Below are positions 42,916 through 52,565 of a stretch of 64,000 nucleotides of DNA, piece by piece (position 1 is the stretch's first letter; every line of letters begins with the position of its first letter). The notes beneath the pieces are model-generated. The model was given only the letters and a program-made list of their open reading frames with translations, made no database searches and had not been told where the DNA came from. The stretch is from Nonomuraea jabiensis. GTDB taxonomy: Bacteria; Actinomycetota; Actinomycetes; Streptosporangiales; Streptosporangiaceae. The position numbers and the translations under genes were made by a program. The DNA lies in assembly GCF_014204795.1 (NCBI RefSeq), contig NZ_JACHMB010000001.1:12552501-12616500 (forward strand), read 5' to 3'.

Positions 42916-43548
42916 TCATCGCCGTGCCCGGTCGAGCAGTTCGAGCACGTCGGCGTCGGTGAGCTGGTCGAAGTGCTCGTACCACTGGCCGACCGCCCTG
43001 AAGTCGATCGGCGTCCGCAGGACCACCACCTCGTCGGCCTCCTGCCGCAGCGAGCCGACGGTCTCGCGGGCCCCGACCGGCACGGCCAGCGTCACCCTGG
43101 CGGGCTTGGCCGCCGCGACCGCCCTGAGCGCGGCCCGCGCGGTGCCGCCGGTGGCCAGGCCGTCGTCCACCACGATGACCTCCCGCCCCTCCAGCGCGGG
43201 CAGCGGGCGGTCGCCGCGATAGGCGAGCACCCTGCGCGCCAGCTCGCGCCGCTCCTTGTCCACCACGTCCGCCACCGACTCGGGCGTCATGCCGAGGCGG
43301 CGCAGCAGCGTGTGGTCGAACACGGGCTCGCCGCCCTCGGCTATCGCGCCCACCCCCAGCTCCGGGGTGGGCGGATAGCCGATCTTCCTCGTCACGAGGA
43401 CGTCGAGGGGGGCGCCGAGCCTGCGGGCGATCGGCAGGGCCACCGCCACGCCGCCGCGGGGCAGGGCGAGCACGACGGGGTCGCGCACGTCCTCCAAGCG
43501 CTCGGCCAGCAGCTCCCCGGCCTGGGCACGGTCTGCGAAGAGCTCCAT
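42916..43548 (-). CDS. phosphoribosyltransferase family protein
   Basis: This is a 210-residue type I PRTase: ALPRGGVAVALPIARRL near 28-44, then the PRPP loop VIVVDDGLATGGTARAAL near 124-141. It binds PRPP or a related phosphoribose. The substrate side is not fixed by sequence; members of this group in actinobacteria are often linked with stress operons. No tight operon partner: rsgA lies on the same strand 54 bases upstream. Confidence 0.85.
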   Translation of the reverse strand: MELFADRAQAGELLAERLEDVRDPVVLALPRGGVAVALPIARRLGAPLDVLVTRKIGYPPTPELGVGAIAEGGEPVFDHTLLRRLGMTPESVADVVDKERRELARRVLAYRGDRPLPALEGREVIVVDDGLATGGTARAALRAVAAAKPARVTLAVPVGARETVGSLRQEADEVVVLRTPIDFRAVGQWYEHFDQLTDADVLELLDRARR

Positions 43549-43602
43549 GACCAGTGCCCTACCCGCTCAGACGCGCTCCTCGCACCCGCGGCGGCCCGGC
43601 CG

Positions 43603-44700
43603 CTAGGGCCGGCTGCGGCCCGAGCGGCGCATCTCCTTGGTGATGAGCTTCCACTTGTTCTGCTGCTCCTTGCGCAGGCGGGCGTCGGTCCTGGAGGCCA
43701 TCCAGGCCGCCTCCCGCTGCAGCTTGCGCCAGCTGTCCAGCCGCCGCTCCGGCAGCTCACCGGTCTCCAACGCGGCCAGCACCGCGCAGCCCGGCTCGCC
43801 GGAGTGCCCGCAGTCGCCGAAGCGGCACCGGCCGGCCAGCGCCTCGATGTCGGAGAAGACCAGGTCGACGCCGTCGGCGATGTCGTACAGGCCGATCCGC
43901 CGGATCCCCGGCGTGTCGATGACCAGCCCGCCCCCGGACAGCGGGATGAGCTCCCTGTGCACGGTGGTGTGCCGGCCCCGCCCGTCGGCGGCGCGCACCT
44001 GCTGGGTCTCCATGACGTGCTCCCCGGCCAGCGCGTTGACCAGGGTGGACTTGCCGGCTCCCGACGGGCCGAGGATCACGGCCGTACGGGATCCCTCCAG
44101 GTAGCCGGCGACCAGCGAGACCCCGTCGCCGTGCAGGGACGAGACCGCGTGCACGTCCACACCGGGCGCGGCCACCCGGACGTCGTCGAGCAACTGGTCG
44201 AGACCGTCCTCGAACAGGTCGGACTTGGTGATGAGCACCACGGGCGCGGCGCCGGACTCCCAGGCCAGCGCGACGAGGCGCTCGATGCGGCCGAGGTCGG
44301 CGAAGTCCGTGGAGTGCATGGACGGCTCGGCCACGAAGACGACGTCGACGTTCGCGGCGAGCACCTGGCCCTGGCCGTCGCCGGACAGGCCGCCCACCGA
44401 GTCGCGGCTCACGCCGCCCCTGATGAACGCGGTCGTGCGCGGCAGGACCTCGTCGAGCTCGTAGCGGCCCTCCGGGAGCAGCCGGAGCGCGACCCAGTCG
44501 CCCACGCACGGCAGCGCGACCGGGTCGGTGGCCGACGCCCGGCGGACGCGGGCGCCGTACTTGACGTGAAGCTGACCCTCCGCCGCGATCACCTCGGCGG
44601 CGCCGCGGTCGACGCGGGCCACGCGGGCGGGGACGGTGTCAGCGGGCAGCTCGGCGGCGCGGAGACCGGTCCAGCCGAGCAGGGAAAGATCGTTTGACAA
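43603..44700 (-). CDS. rsgA: ribosome small-subunit-dependent GTPase
   Basis: This is a GTPase assisting late maturation of the 30S ribosomal subunit. The product of about 365 residues has an OB fold at the start, then circularly permuted GTPase motifs: TKSD (G4, near 180), GPSGAGKSTLVNAL (G1, near 233), DTPGIRR (G3), and a zinc-binding C-terminus with CRFGDCGHSGEPGC. A TTG at 44700 with AAAGG upstream is taken as start. It is divergent from the sigma factor gene. Confidence 0.88.
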   Translation of the reverse strand: MSNDLSLLGWTGLRAAELPADTVPARVARVDRGAAEVIAAEGQLHVKYGARVRRASATDPVALPCVGDWVALRLLPEGRYELDEVLPRTTAFIRGGVSRDSVGGLSGDGQGQVLAANVDVVFVAEPSMHSTDFADLGRIERLVALAWESGAAPVVLITKSDLFEDGLDQLLDDVRVAAPGVDVHAVSSLHGDGVSLVAGYLEGSRTAVILGPSGAGKSTLVNALAGEHVMETQQVRAADGRGRHTTVHRELIPLSGGGLVIDTPGIRRIGLYDIADGVDLVFSDIEALAGRCRFGDCGHSGEPGCAVLAALETGELPERRLDSWRKLQREAAWMASRTDARLRKEQQNKWKLITKEMRRSGRSRP

Positions 44701-44875
44701 CGCAGTGAACCTTTGATCGAGAAGGGAAACCCGGCAGCTCAGCGGAGCCCGGGGAGGTGGACGAAGGGCACACGGAACAGGACGACCCGCATAGTCCTCA
44801 CCTCCTCGATCAGTTGCCGCAGACTCTACGCACCTCTTCCGCACGGATGCAATCGGATTAAGTATGGCGATCTGT

Positions 44876-44904
44876 TGAACCCTGCCTGGGCGGCTGGCCG
44901 TACC
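44876..44904 (+). promoter_or_regulatory. SigL-type promoter of the sigma factor gene
   Basis: TGAACC (44876-44881), 17 bases, then CGTACC (44899-44904), 27 bases before the ATG at 44932. The TGAACC -35 and CGT -10 match the promoter class reported for Mycobacterium tuberculosis SigL. The same pair is present before four other genes in the window, so the sigma factor is likely to transcribe itself. Confidence 0.75.
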
Positions 44905-44931
44905 ACCTGCCGACGGACCCGAGAAAGGGGA

Positions 44932-45558
44932 ATGATGCACACCAGCACTTATCCCCCGCCCTCGGCCGAGGGAGCCGCCCCCATGGGGAAGCCGCGTTTT
45001 CGACACTGGATCCGCCGCGTACGGCCGGATGACGGGGTGCCAAATGACGGGGTTAATGACGAGGCGGCAGTGTCCGCGCTCTACCGGGAGTATCACAGGC
45101 CGCTGCTGGCCTTCGTGATCAGGTTGACGGCGGGCGATCGGCAGTGGGCGGAAGACGTGGTGCAGGAGACCATGATCCGGGCTTGGCGCAGTGCGGAGCA
45201 GCTGGATCCCGAGTCGGTCTCGCTGATGCCCTGGCTGGCGACGGTCGCCAGACGTATCGTGATCGATGACCGGCGGCGCCGGGACGCCCGCCCTCACGAG
45301 TCGGGTGACGGGCCGCTGGAGACGATGCCCGTGCCTGACGAGATGGAGGGCCTGCTGCACCAGGTGGTCGTGTCAGAGGCGCTGAAGGCGTTGTCGCCGG
45401 CCCATCGCGAGATCCTCAACGAGACGATCCTGCGAGACCGGTCGGTCAACGACGCCGCCGAGGCGCTGGGCATCCCGGTCGGCACCGTGAAGTCCCGGGT
45501 CTACTACGCCGTTCGCGCGCTGCGGATCGCACTTGAGGAGAGGGGGGTGACGGCGTGA
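44932..45558 (+). CDS. ECF sigma factor (SigL-like)
   Basis: This is an alternative sigma factor of 208 residues. Region 2 (about 45-110) reads ALYREYHRPLLAFV, then VVQETMIRAWRSAEQL; region 4 (about 145-200) reads LSPAHREILNETILRDRSVNDAAEALGIPVGTVKSRVYYAVRAL. It is stop-start coupled to a zinc-type anti-sigma gene. The N-terminal 30 residues are variable and the start could be 44932 or 44935 (GAAAGGGG upstream). Type assignment comes from the promoter motif and anti-sigma partner, and resembles SigL/RslA. Confidence 0.92.
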   Translation: MMHTSTYPPPSAEGAAPMGKPRFRHWIRRVRPDDGVPNDGVNDEAAVSALYREYHRPLLAFVIRLTAGDRQWAEDVVQETMIRAWRSAEQLDPESVSLMPWLATVARRIVIDDRRRRDARPHESGDGPLETMPVPDEMEGLLHQVVVSEALKALSPAHREILNETILRDRSVNDAAEALGIPVGTVKSRVYYAVRALRIALEERGVTA

Positions 45559-46265
45559 CTTCGAGAGTCGAGCACACGGACGTGGGCGCGTACGCGCTCG
45601 GTCTGCTGGAGGAGGACGACAGGCACGCCTTCGAGGCCCACCTCCTGGGCTGCGCGCCCTGTCGCGCCGAGCTGTCCGATCTGTCCGGCATGGCCAGCGT
45701 GCTGAGCGGGATCGGCCCGGTGGAGGACTACGGGGCGCCGTCCCCCGAGCCGGTGATCGACCTGCTCCAGCGCAAGAAGAGGACGGACAGGAAGACCCGG
45801 AGAGGGACGTTCGTGATCGGGATGGCGGCGGCGGTCACGCTGGTGGCCGGCGGGCTGACGATCGGCACGCAGCTCTCCGCCGACGACGTCCCCCAGATGG
45901 CCCAGGCGCACGGCAGCCACATGGGCCCGGCCGAGCAGTTCTACGCCGACGGCAAGCCCATCGAGGGGACGGGCGTCGACGGGGTCACCGGCGGGCTGGT
46001 GGTCGAGTCGAAGGCCTGGGGCACGCACGCCGCGCTCAAGCTGGCCGGGGTGAAGGGGCCGCTCGAATGCGAGCTGGTCTCGGTCGGCAAGTCGGGCGAT
46101 CGCCGGGTGATGACCGGGTGGTCCGTACCTCCAGCCGGGTACGGAGTGCCGGGTTCGCCCGACCCGCTCTACATGCACGGCGGCAGCGCGACGCCCCTCA
46201 AGGACATCGACCATTTCGAGGTGGTCACCTCGGCAGGCAAGAAGCTGCTCAACATCCACGCCTGA
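45555..46265 (+). CDS. zinc-binding transmembrane anti-sigma factor (RslA-like)
   Basis: This 236-residue protein keeps the upstream sigma factor inactive at the membrane. The cytoplasmic ZAS domain has His29-x3-Cys33-x2-Cys36 (HLLGCAPC). One membrane helix lies at about 85-107 (TFVIGMAAAVTLVAGGLTIG), followed by an extracellular anti-sigma C-terminal domain of 125 residues (VVESKAWGTHAALKL; GWSVPPAGYGVPGS). A GTG at 45555 overlaps the sigma stop (GTGA). Oxidation or zinc loss at the Cys pair would be the usual release signal. Confidence 0.9.
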   Translation: MTSRVEHTDVGAYALGLLEEDDRHAFEAHLLGCAPCRAELSDLSGMASVLSGIGPVEDYGAPSPEPVIDLLQRKKRTDRKTRRGTFVIGMAAAVTLVAGGLTIGTQLSADDVPQMAQAHGSHMGPAEQFYADGKPIEGTGVDGVTGGLVVESKAWGTHAALKLAGVKGPLECELVSVGKSGDRRVMTGWSVPPAGYGVPGSPDPLYMHGGSATPLKDIDHFEVVTSAGKKLLNIHA

Positions 46266-46280
46266 CCCGACAGGCGCTCC

Positions 46281-46312
46281 AAGCCCTCCCACCGCTGGTG
46301 GGAGGGCTTTTT
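46281..46312 (+). terminator. terminator of the sigma/anti-sigma operon
   Basis: AAGCCCTCCCACC (46281-46293), loop GCT, GGTGGGAGGGCTT (46297-46309) and TTT make a 13-pair perfect stem with a T tail, 16 bases after the anti-sigma stop. Confidence 0.88.
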
Positions 46313-46353
46313 CAGGTCTTCTGGCTTGTGTGCAGAATTACGCATTCGCGGGT

Positions 46354-46382
46354 TGAACCTCCTCCGGTGCCGGGCGCGTACT
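46354..46382 (+). promoter_or_regulatory. SigL-type promoter of the CHRD gene
   Basis: TGAACC (46354-46359), 17 bases, CGTACT (46377-46382), about 46 bases before the ATG at 46429. Spacing and -35 are identical to the sigma gene's own promoter, and the terminator at 46281 separates the units. Confidence 0.75.
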
Positions 46383-46428
46383 GCCTGCCGTACCAACCGG
46401 AATATCCAACCGTTTAAGAGGTTTAGCC

Positions 46429-47715
46429 ATGTTCATCCGAAAGTTCGCGATTCCTGGCACGCTGCTCGCCGCCGCCCTGCTCGCCTCCCCCGCCTCGCCG
46501 GCGAACGCCTCCGGCGACGACGTCTATCTCGCCGCCGGCCTGCGCGGCGGCAACGAGGTGGGCGTCAAGGGCGACGCCGACGGGCGTTCGACGGTCGTGA
46601 TCAGGATCAGCGGGAACGAGGTCACGTTCGCGGCCCGCTGGAACAAGCTCGGCACGCCCACCGCCGGCCACGTCCACCTGGGCGCGAAGGGCGTCAACGG
46701 GGACGTCAGGCTCGAGTTCTTCACCAAGCCGCTGCCCGCCGGGGTGCTCGGCGTCACCGGCACCGTCAAGGCCGACAACGAGCTGGTCAAGGCGCTCATC
46801 GACAACCCCGGCGGCTTCTACGCCAACCTGCACGACGCCAAGCACCCCAAGGGCGCGGTCCGCGGCCAGTTCCACCGGCTGAACAAGCCGATCGACCTCA
46901 ACGGCGTGCTGCAGGGCAGCAACCAGGCCACGCTCTCCTCGCGCGCCGACGGGGCGCAGGAGGTGCCGGAGAACGACGGCAAGAAGCGCGGCGACCAGGA
47001 CGGCCAGGGCGTCTGGTGGCTGCGTCCCAGCGGCTCGTCCATCGCGTACACGGCCTTCTGGTCGGGCCTCGGCGCGGTCACCAACGGCCACCTGCACAGG
47101 GGATCAGCAGGCGGGAACGGTCCAGTGGTCGCCGACCTGTTCGCCGGCGCCCTGCCGGAGAACCTCACCGGCGTCGCGGGTGAGGCCCCGGTCGCCGCAG
47201 GCGTCGTCAAGCGCATCGCCGCCCACCCCGACCGCTACTACGCGAACCTGCACACCTCCGACTTCGACGGCGGCGCCGTGCGCGGCCAGCTGTCCGACCG
47301 GCCCTTCACCCACCCGCGCGCGCTCACCGCCGACGTGCTGCGCGGCGCGCAGATCTACTCCTGCACGGCGCAGCCGAACGGCGGGTACGCCTTCACCCAG
47401 CTCGGCGTCTCGGCCAGGCTGCGGCGCGGGATCGACCACTCGTTCGTGACGCCCGCCGCCGGACCGCCGCAGTGGATCGCTCCAGACGGCAGCGCGGTGC
47501 GCGGTGCGGTCGTCACCAAGACGCCCAACGGCGACGGCAACATCCCGGAACTCGTGCTGGACGCCACCCAGGCGGGCAAGGACAGCGGGCTGCTCGCGCA
47601 CGCCACGCAGATCCTGCGCCTGAACACCAGTGGCGGCGTCGCACCGTCCGGCGCCTGCACCCCGGGCTCCGAGGCGCGCGTCCCGTACGGCGCCGACTAT
47701 CTCTTCCTGGGCTGA
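46429..47715 (+). CDS. secreted protein with two CHRD domains and DUF3455
   Basis: This is an exported 428-residue protein with a signal peptide (FAIPGTLLAAALLASPASPANA). Two CHRD domains follow, each ending in a GGFYANLHD...KGAVRGQF or DRYYANLHTSDFDGGAVRGQ type motif (near 125-145 and 265-285). The C-terminal third is DUF3455 (GAQIYSCTAQPNGGYAF, PPQWIAPDGSAVRGAVV). CHRD domains occur in chordin and many bacterial surface proteins; function unknown. It is expressed from a SigL-type promoter next to the sigma genes and followed by a hairpin. Confidence 0.85.
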   Translation: MFIRKFAIPGTLLAAALLASPASPANASGDDVYLAAGLRGGNEVGVKGDADGRSTVVIRISGNEVTFAARWNKLGTPTAGHVHLGAKGVNGDVRLEFFTKPLPAGVLGVTGTVKADNELVKALIDNPGGFYANLHDAKHPKGAVRGQFHRLNKPIDLNGVLQGSNQATLSSRADGAQEVPENDGKKRGDQDGQGVWWLRPSGSSIAYTAFWSGLGAVTNGHLHRGSAGGNGPVVADLFAGALPENLTGVAGEAPVAAGVVKRIAAHPDRYYANLHTSDFDGGAVRGQLSDRPFTHPRALTADVLRGAQIYSCTAQPNGGYAFTQLGVSARLRRGIDHSFVTPAAGPPQWIAPDGSAVRGAVVTKTPNGDGNIPELVLDATQAGKDSGLLAHATQILRLNTSGGVAPSGACTPGSEARVPYGADYLFLG

Positions 47716-48288
47716 CCCTTCCTGCTGAGGCCTTCCGGGGACGATTCGGTCCCGTCCCTGGGAGGCCTTCCCCGAGCGGGGCACTCCGGCCCGCCCCGCT
47801 CACCCCGCCGCACGGGACATTCGCCGTCCGCGTCGCTCCGTCTTCACGGTGAAAACCGCCATCTTGTACGGCGGAGCACGGGCGGCACCACCCGCCGCAC
47901 GGGGCTGGTGACCTCCAGGGAGACGCCCGCTGACCCGCACGGGGCCGGCCGCCGTTACGGCGCGACGTCAGGCCGGGGGCGCACGGGGGACCTTGGTGGG
48001 AAGCCGTGAATGCGGGGACCGAGAAGCGGGCAGGGACAGCCGGACCTCGGCTGTCCCTTCGGCACGTCACGACGGCAGAGCACGGTGTCGCCGGGCCGAC
48101 GGCCCCGCAGGCCCTGTGCCGGGCCGGCGACGACCCTCGGAGACGGTGCGCCGGGTCGGCGGCGTCAGCCCGGAGGCCGTGTGCTGGGCCGAGGGCGACC
48201 CGTGGAAGCCGCAGGCCCGACCGGCGGTGTCGCCCCCGAGGACGACACCGGGGTGGGCGTGGCCGGTGGGGCGGACGGTGCGGGGTGG
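47716..48288. other. 573-base non-coding stretch with hairpins and degenerate repeats
   Basis: No convincing gene was seen. Near the CHRD stop, GGCCT (47729) and AGGCC (47763) close a branched hairpin around GGGAC/GTCCC, a plausible terminator. A perfect GGGACAGCCG-GACCT-CGGCTGTCCC hairpin lies at 48033-48057. Positions 48083-48135 and 48144-48200 are degenerate direct repeats (CGGTG..GCCGGG..GTG..GGGCC..GCGACC). All frames run through by GC bias, but none has plausible protein sequence. Confidence 0.55.
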
Positions 48289-49539
48289 TTACAGGCCCGG
48301 GGCCGGGAACTGGGCGGTGAGGTCGCTGACCTCGTGGTGTACGCGGGTGATGACGTCCTCCGCGTCCCCCTTGGCCAGGGCCGTGACGACCTCGTCCATC
48401 CAGGCGCCGATCTGGCGCATCTCGGCCTCGCCCATGCCCCGGGAGGTGACGGACGGGGTGCCGATGCGGATGCCCGACGGGTCGAACGGCTTGCGGGGGT
48501 CGAACGGGACCGTGTTGTAGTTGGTCTCCAGCCCCGCCCGGTCGAGCGCCTGGGCGGCGGGCTTGCCGCCGATGCCCTTGGGCGTGAGGTCGAGCAGGAT
48601 GAGGTGGTTGTCGGTGCCGCCGGAGACCAGGTCGAACCCGCGGGAGGCGAGCTCGTCGGCCAGGGTCTTGGCGTTGGCGACGACCTGGTGGGCGTAGTCG
48701 CGGAACGACGGCTGGGCGGCCTCGTGGAGCGCGACGGCGATGGCGGCGGTGGTGTGGTTGTGGGGGCCGCCCTGCAGGCCGGGGAAGACGGCCTTGTTGA
48801 GCGCCGTGGCGTGCTCGTCGGACGTGGCCATCAGCATGGCGCCGCGCGGGCCGCGCAGCGTCTTGTGCGTGGTCGTGGAGATCACGTCGGCGTGGCCCAC
48901 CGGGGACGGGTGCGCGCCGCCCGCCACCAGGCCCGCGATGTGGGCGATGTCGGCGGCCAGCACGGCCCCGACCTCGCGGGCGATCGAGGCGAAGCCCTCG
49001 AAGTCGATGGTGCGCGGGATCGCGGTGCCGCCGCAGAAGATCAGCTTCGGCCGGTGCTCGAGGGCGAGCCGGCGGACCTCGTCGAGGTCGATGCGGCCGG
49101 TGTCCTTGCGTACGCCGTAGCGGACCGGGTTGAACCACTTGCCGGTCGCCGAGACGGACCAGCCGTGGGTGAGGTGGCCGCCGAACGGCAGGCCCATGCC
49201 CATCACGGTGTCGCCCGGCTGCAGGAACGCCATGTAGATGGCGAGGTTGGCGGGCGAGCCGGAGTAGGGCTGGACGTTGGCGTGGTTGACGCCGAACAGC
49301 GACTTGGCCCGCTCGATGGCCACGGTCTCGATCTGGTCGATGACCTGCTGGCCCTCGTAGTAGCGCTTGCCCGCGTAGCCCTCGGAGTATTTGTTGGTGA
49401 GGACGGTGCCGGTGGCCTCGAGCACGGCCTTGGACACGTAGTTTTCGGACGCGATGAGCTTGACGGTGTCGGCCTGGCGGCGCTCTTCCGCCTTGATGAG
49501 CTCGGCGATCTGCGGGTCGACGCTCGCGAGAGAACTCAT
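48289..49539 (-). CDS. glyA: serine hydroxymethyltransferase
   Basis: This is a PLP enzyme interconverting serine and glycine with tetrahydrofolate, feeding one-carbon units. The 416-residue product starts at ATG 49539 (MSSLASVDPQI) and has YSEGYAGKRYYEG near 55, the cofactor loop TTTHKTLRGPRG with the PLP Lys near 230 and the C-terminal RIGTPSVTSRGM. The upstream leader carries a ZTP riboswitch, so expression rises when ZTP signals folate/one-carbon shortage. A GGAG site lies just before the ATG. Confidence 0.97.
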   Translation of the reverse strand: MSSLASVDPQIAELIKAEERRQADTVKLIASENYVSKAVLEATGTVLTNKYSEGYAGKRYYEGQQVIDQIETVAIERAKSLFGVNHANVQPYSGSPANLAIYMAFLQPGDTVMGMGLPFGGHLTHGWSVSATGKWFNPVRYGVRKDTGRIDLDEVRRLALEHRPKLIFCGGTAIPRTIDFEGFASIAREVGAVLAADIAHIAGLVAGGAHPSPVGHADVISTTTHKTLRGPRGAMLMATSDEHATALNKAVFPGLQGGPHNHTTAAIAVALHEAAQPSFRDYAHQVVANAKTLADELASRGFDLVSGGTDNHLILLDLTPKGIGGKPAAQALDRAGLETNYNTVPFDPRKPFDPSGIRIGTPSVTSRGMGEAEMRQIGAWMDEVVTALAKGDAEDVITRVHHEVSDLTAQFPAPGL

Positions 49540-49565
49540 GATTCTCCTGTCATCGTTGACAATTG

Positions 49566-49650
49566 CGAAGACCCAGGCGCACGGCCTCCGCTCCTTTCGC
49601 TCCCCGGTGGTCGATCCCACCAAATGCGCCAGTCGCGTCTCCTCCTAGAC
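49566..49650 (-). ncRNA. ZTP (pfl) riboswitch in the glyA leader
   Basis: On the minus strand, in order, are CGACTGGCG (complement of 49627-49635), ACCGGGGAGCG (complement of 49598-49608) and GGCCGTGCGCCTGGGT ending near 49571. These are the conserved blocks of the pfl/ZTP aptamer: the CUGGCG/CGCCUGGG pseudoknot partners and the CCGGGGAGC loop. It lies 27 bases before glyA, a known target of this class, and ZTP binding is expected to turn the gene on. Confidence 0.88.
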
Positions 49651-49682
49651 GATAGCGGATGTCACAGGGCCCATCCGTCGGG

Positions 49683-51134
<1,452 letters not shown>

Positions 51135-51146
51135 ATCGCGAGGACT

Positions 51147-52088
51147 CTATTTGGTACGGCTGACTCCCGGCCAGAGCCGGTCCACCTCGGCGTTCAGGAT
51201 GGCCCCGATGAGCACGGCCAGGGCGGTGATGTAGAGCCACAGGAGCACGGCGATGGGCGCGGCCAGCGACCCGTAGACGGAGACCGGCGAGAACCAGGCG
51301 GCCAGCACGGCCCGCAGCACCGCCGCGCACACGATCCACAGGAACAGCGCCAGGATCGCGCCCGGCAGCTCCCGGTACCACTTGGTCCGCACCGGCACGC
51401 TGACGTGGTAGAGCACGGTCAGGAACAGGACCGAGCCGATGATCACGACCGGCCAGTAGAGGATGTCGATGAGGACGCCGTACTGGGCGGGCAGGGCGTC
51501 CCTGAGCAGGGTCGGCCCGATGACCAGGATCGGCATGACGATGATGCCGATGATCAGGCCGACGACGTAGAGGCCGAACGACATCAGCCTGGTGCGGATG
51601 ATGCCGCGCTCCTCGCCGAGCCCGTAGGCCACGGAGATGAGGTCGACGTACACGTAAAGGGCTCTGGAGCCGGACCAGAGCGACAGCAGGAAGCCGACCG
51701 AGATGATCGACACCTTGCTGGCGTCGTCGCTGAGGACGTCGGTGAGGAGCGGGTTGATCACCTTGTTCACGGCCTCTTCCGTGAACAGCACCCCCGCCTG
51801 CTCGATCACCCACGCCTTGACCTGGGCGACCACGCTGGAACCCAGCCAGGTGCCGAGCTTGGCCAGCACGCCGATCAGGCCCAGCACGAACGGCGGGAGC
51901 GACAGCAGCGCGAAGAACGCCGCCTCACCCGCCAGGCCGGTGACCCGGTAGGTGACGCCGGCGTTGGTGGCCGCGCGGACGATCGCCCACGACTTCGTGT
52001 CGAGCACCCAGCTCAGCCTGGCCCTGGCGTTGGAGACGAGTCCTCTCTTCGGCCGGGGAGGCGCATCGGTGGACGTCATGGCACCCAA
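51147..52088 (-). CDS. YihY/BrkB family inner membrane protein
   Basis: This is a 313-residue membrane protein with six to seven helices and YihY features (FFALLSLPPFVLGLIGVLAKLG; LFLWIVCAAVLRAVLA; LWLYITALAVLIGAILNAEVDRLW). The family is an uncharacterised possible transporter, once thought to be RNase BN. Translation could start at 52088 or at the second Met (52079). It lies 12 bases upstream of the kinase gene on the same strand. Confidence 0.85.
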   Translation of the reverse strand: MGAMTSTDAPPRPKRGLVSNARARLSWVLDTKSWAIVRAATNAGVTYRVTGLAGEAAFFALLSLPPFVLGLIGVLAKLGTWLGSSVVAQVKAWVIEQAGVLFTEEAVNKVINPLLTDVLSDDASKVSIISVGFLLSLWSGSRALYVYVDLISVAYGLGEERGIIRTRLMSFGLYVVGLIIGIIVMPILVIGPTLLRDALPAQYGVLIDILYWPVVIIGSVLFLTVLYHVSVPVRTKWYRELPGAILALFLWIVCAAVLRAVLAAWFSPVSVYGSLAAPIAVLLWLYITALAVLIGAILNAEVDRLWPGVSRTK

Positions 52089-52136
52089 CGGTATTCGCAG
52101 TGACTCTTCGGGACAGCTTACGTCCCGGAGACTGCC

Positions 52137-52511
52137 CTAGTCGTTGTCGACGATGCGTGCGCCCAGCGGGAGCAGGGAAACGGGGACGAGTTTGAGGTTC
52201 GCGACGCCCATCGGGATGCCGATGATCGACAGGAACAGCGGGATCGACGTCACGACGTGCCCGATGGCCAGCCAGACGCCGGCGACCACGCACCAGATGA
52301 CGTTGCCGATCAAGGAGAAGGCGCCCGCGTCGGGGTCGCGCACCACCGTCCTGCCGAACGGCCACAGCGCGTACGCCGCGATCCGGAAGGACGCGATGCC
52401 GAACGGGATCGTGACGATCAGGATGCAGCAGATGATCCCGGCCAGCGCGTAGCCGGCGGCCAGCCAGAGTCCCGCGAAGATCAACCAGATGACGTTCAGA
52501 ATCGTGCGCAT
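52137..52511 (-). CDS. YccF domain membrane protein
   Basis: This is a small membrane protein of 124 residues with two YccF repeats: NVIWLIFAGLWLAAGYALAGI with IPFGIASFRIAAYALWPFG, and NVIWCVVAGVWLAIGHV with IPMGVANLKLVPVSLLPLG. The family is conserved but of unknown function, and is thought to sit in the inner membrane. Single gene between BrkB and the TIGR03084-like gene. Confidence 0.9.
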   Translation of the reverse strand: MRTILNVIWLIFAGLWLAAGYALAGIICCILIVTIPFGIASFRIAAYALWPFGRTVVRDPDAGAFSLIGNVIWCVVAGVWLAIGHVVTSIPLFLSIIGIPMGVANLKLVPVSLLPLGARIVDND

Positions 52512-52565
52512 ACTCGCAGGATGACACCGGCCGGTCGGCCCGCGTCATCCGGCAAGACCCTGACT

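Noticed and set aside
44713..44931. N-terminal extension of the sigma factor
   Set aside because: It would run through the TGAACC/CGTACC promoter and has no sigma-like sequence; the ATG at 44932 with a purine-rich ribosome site fits.
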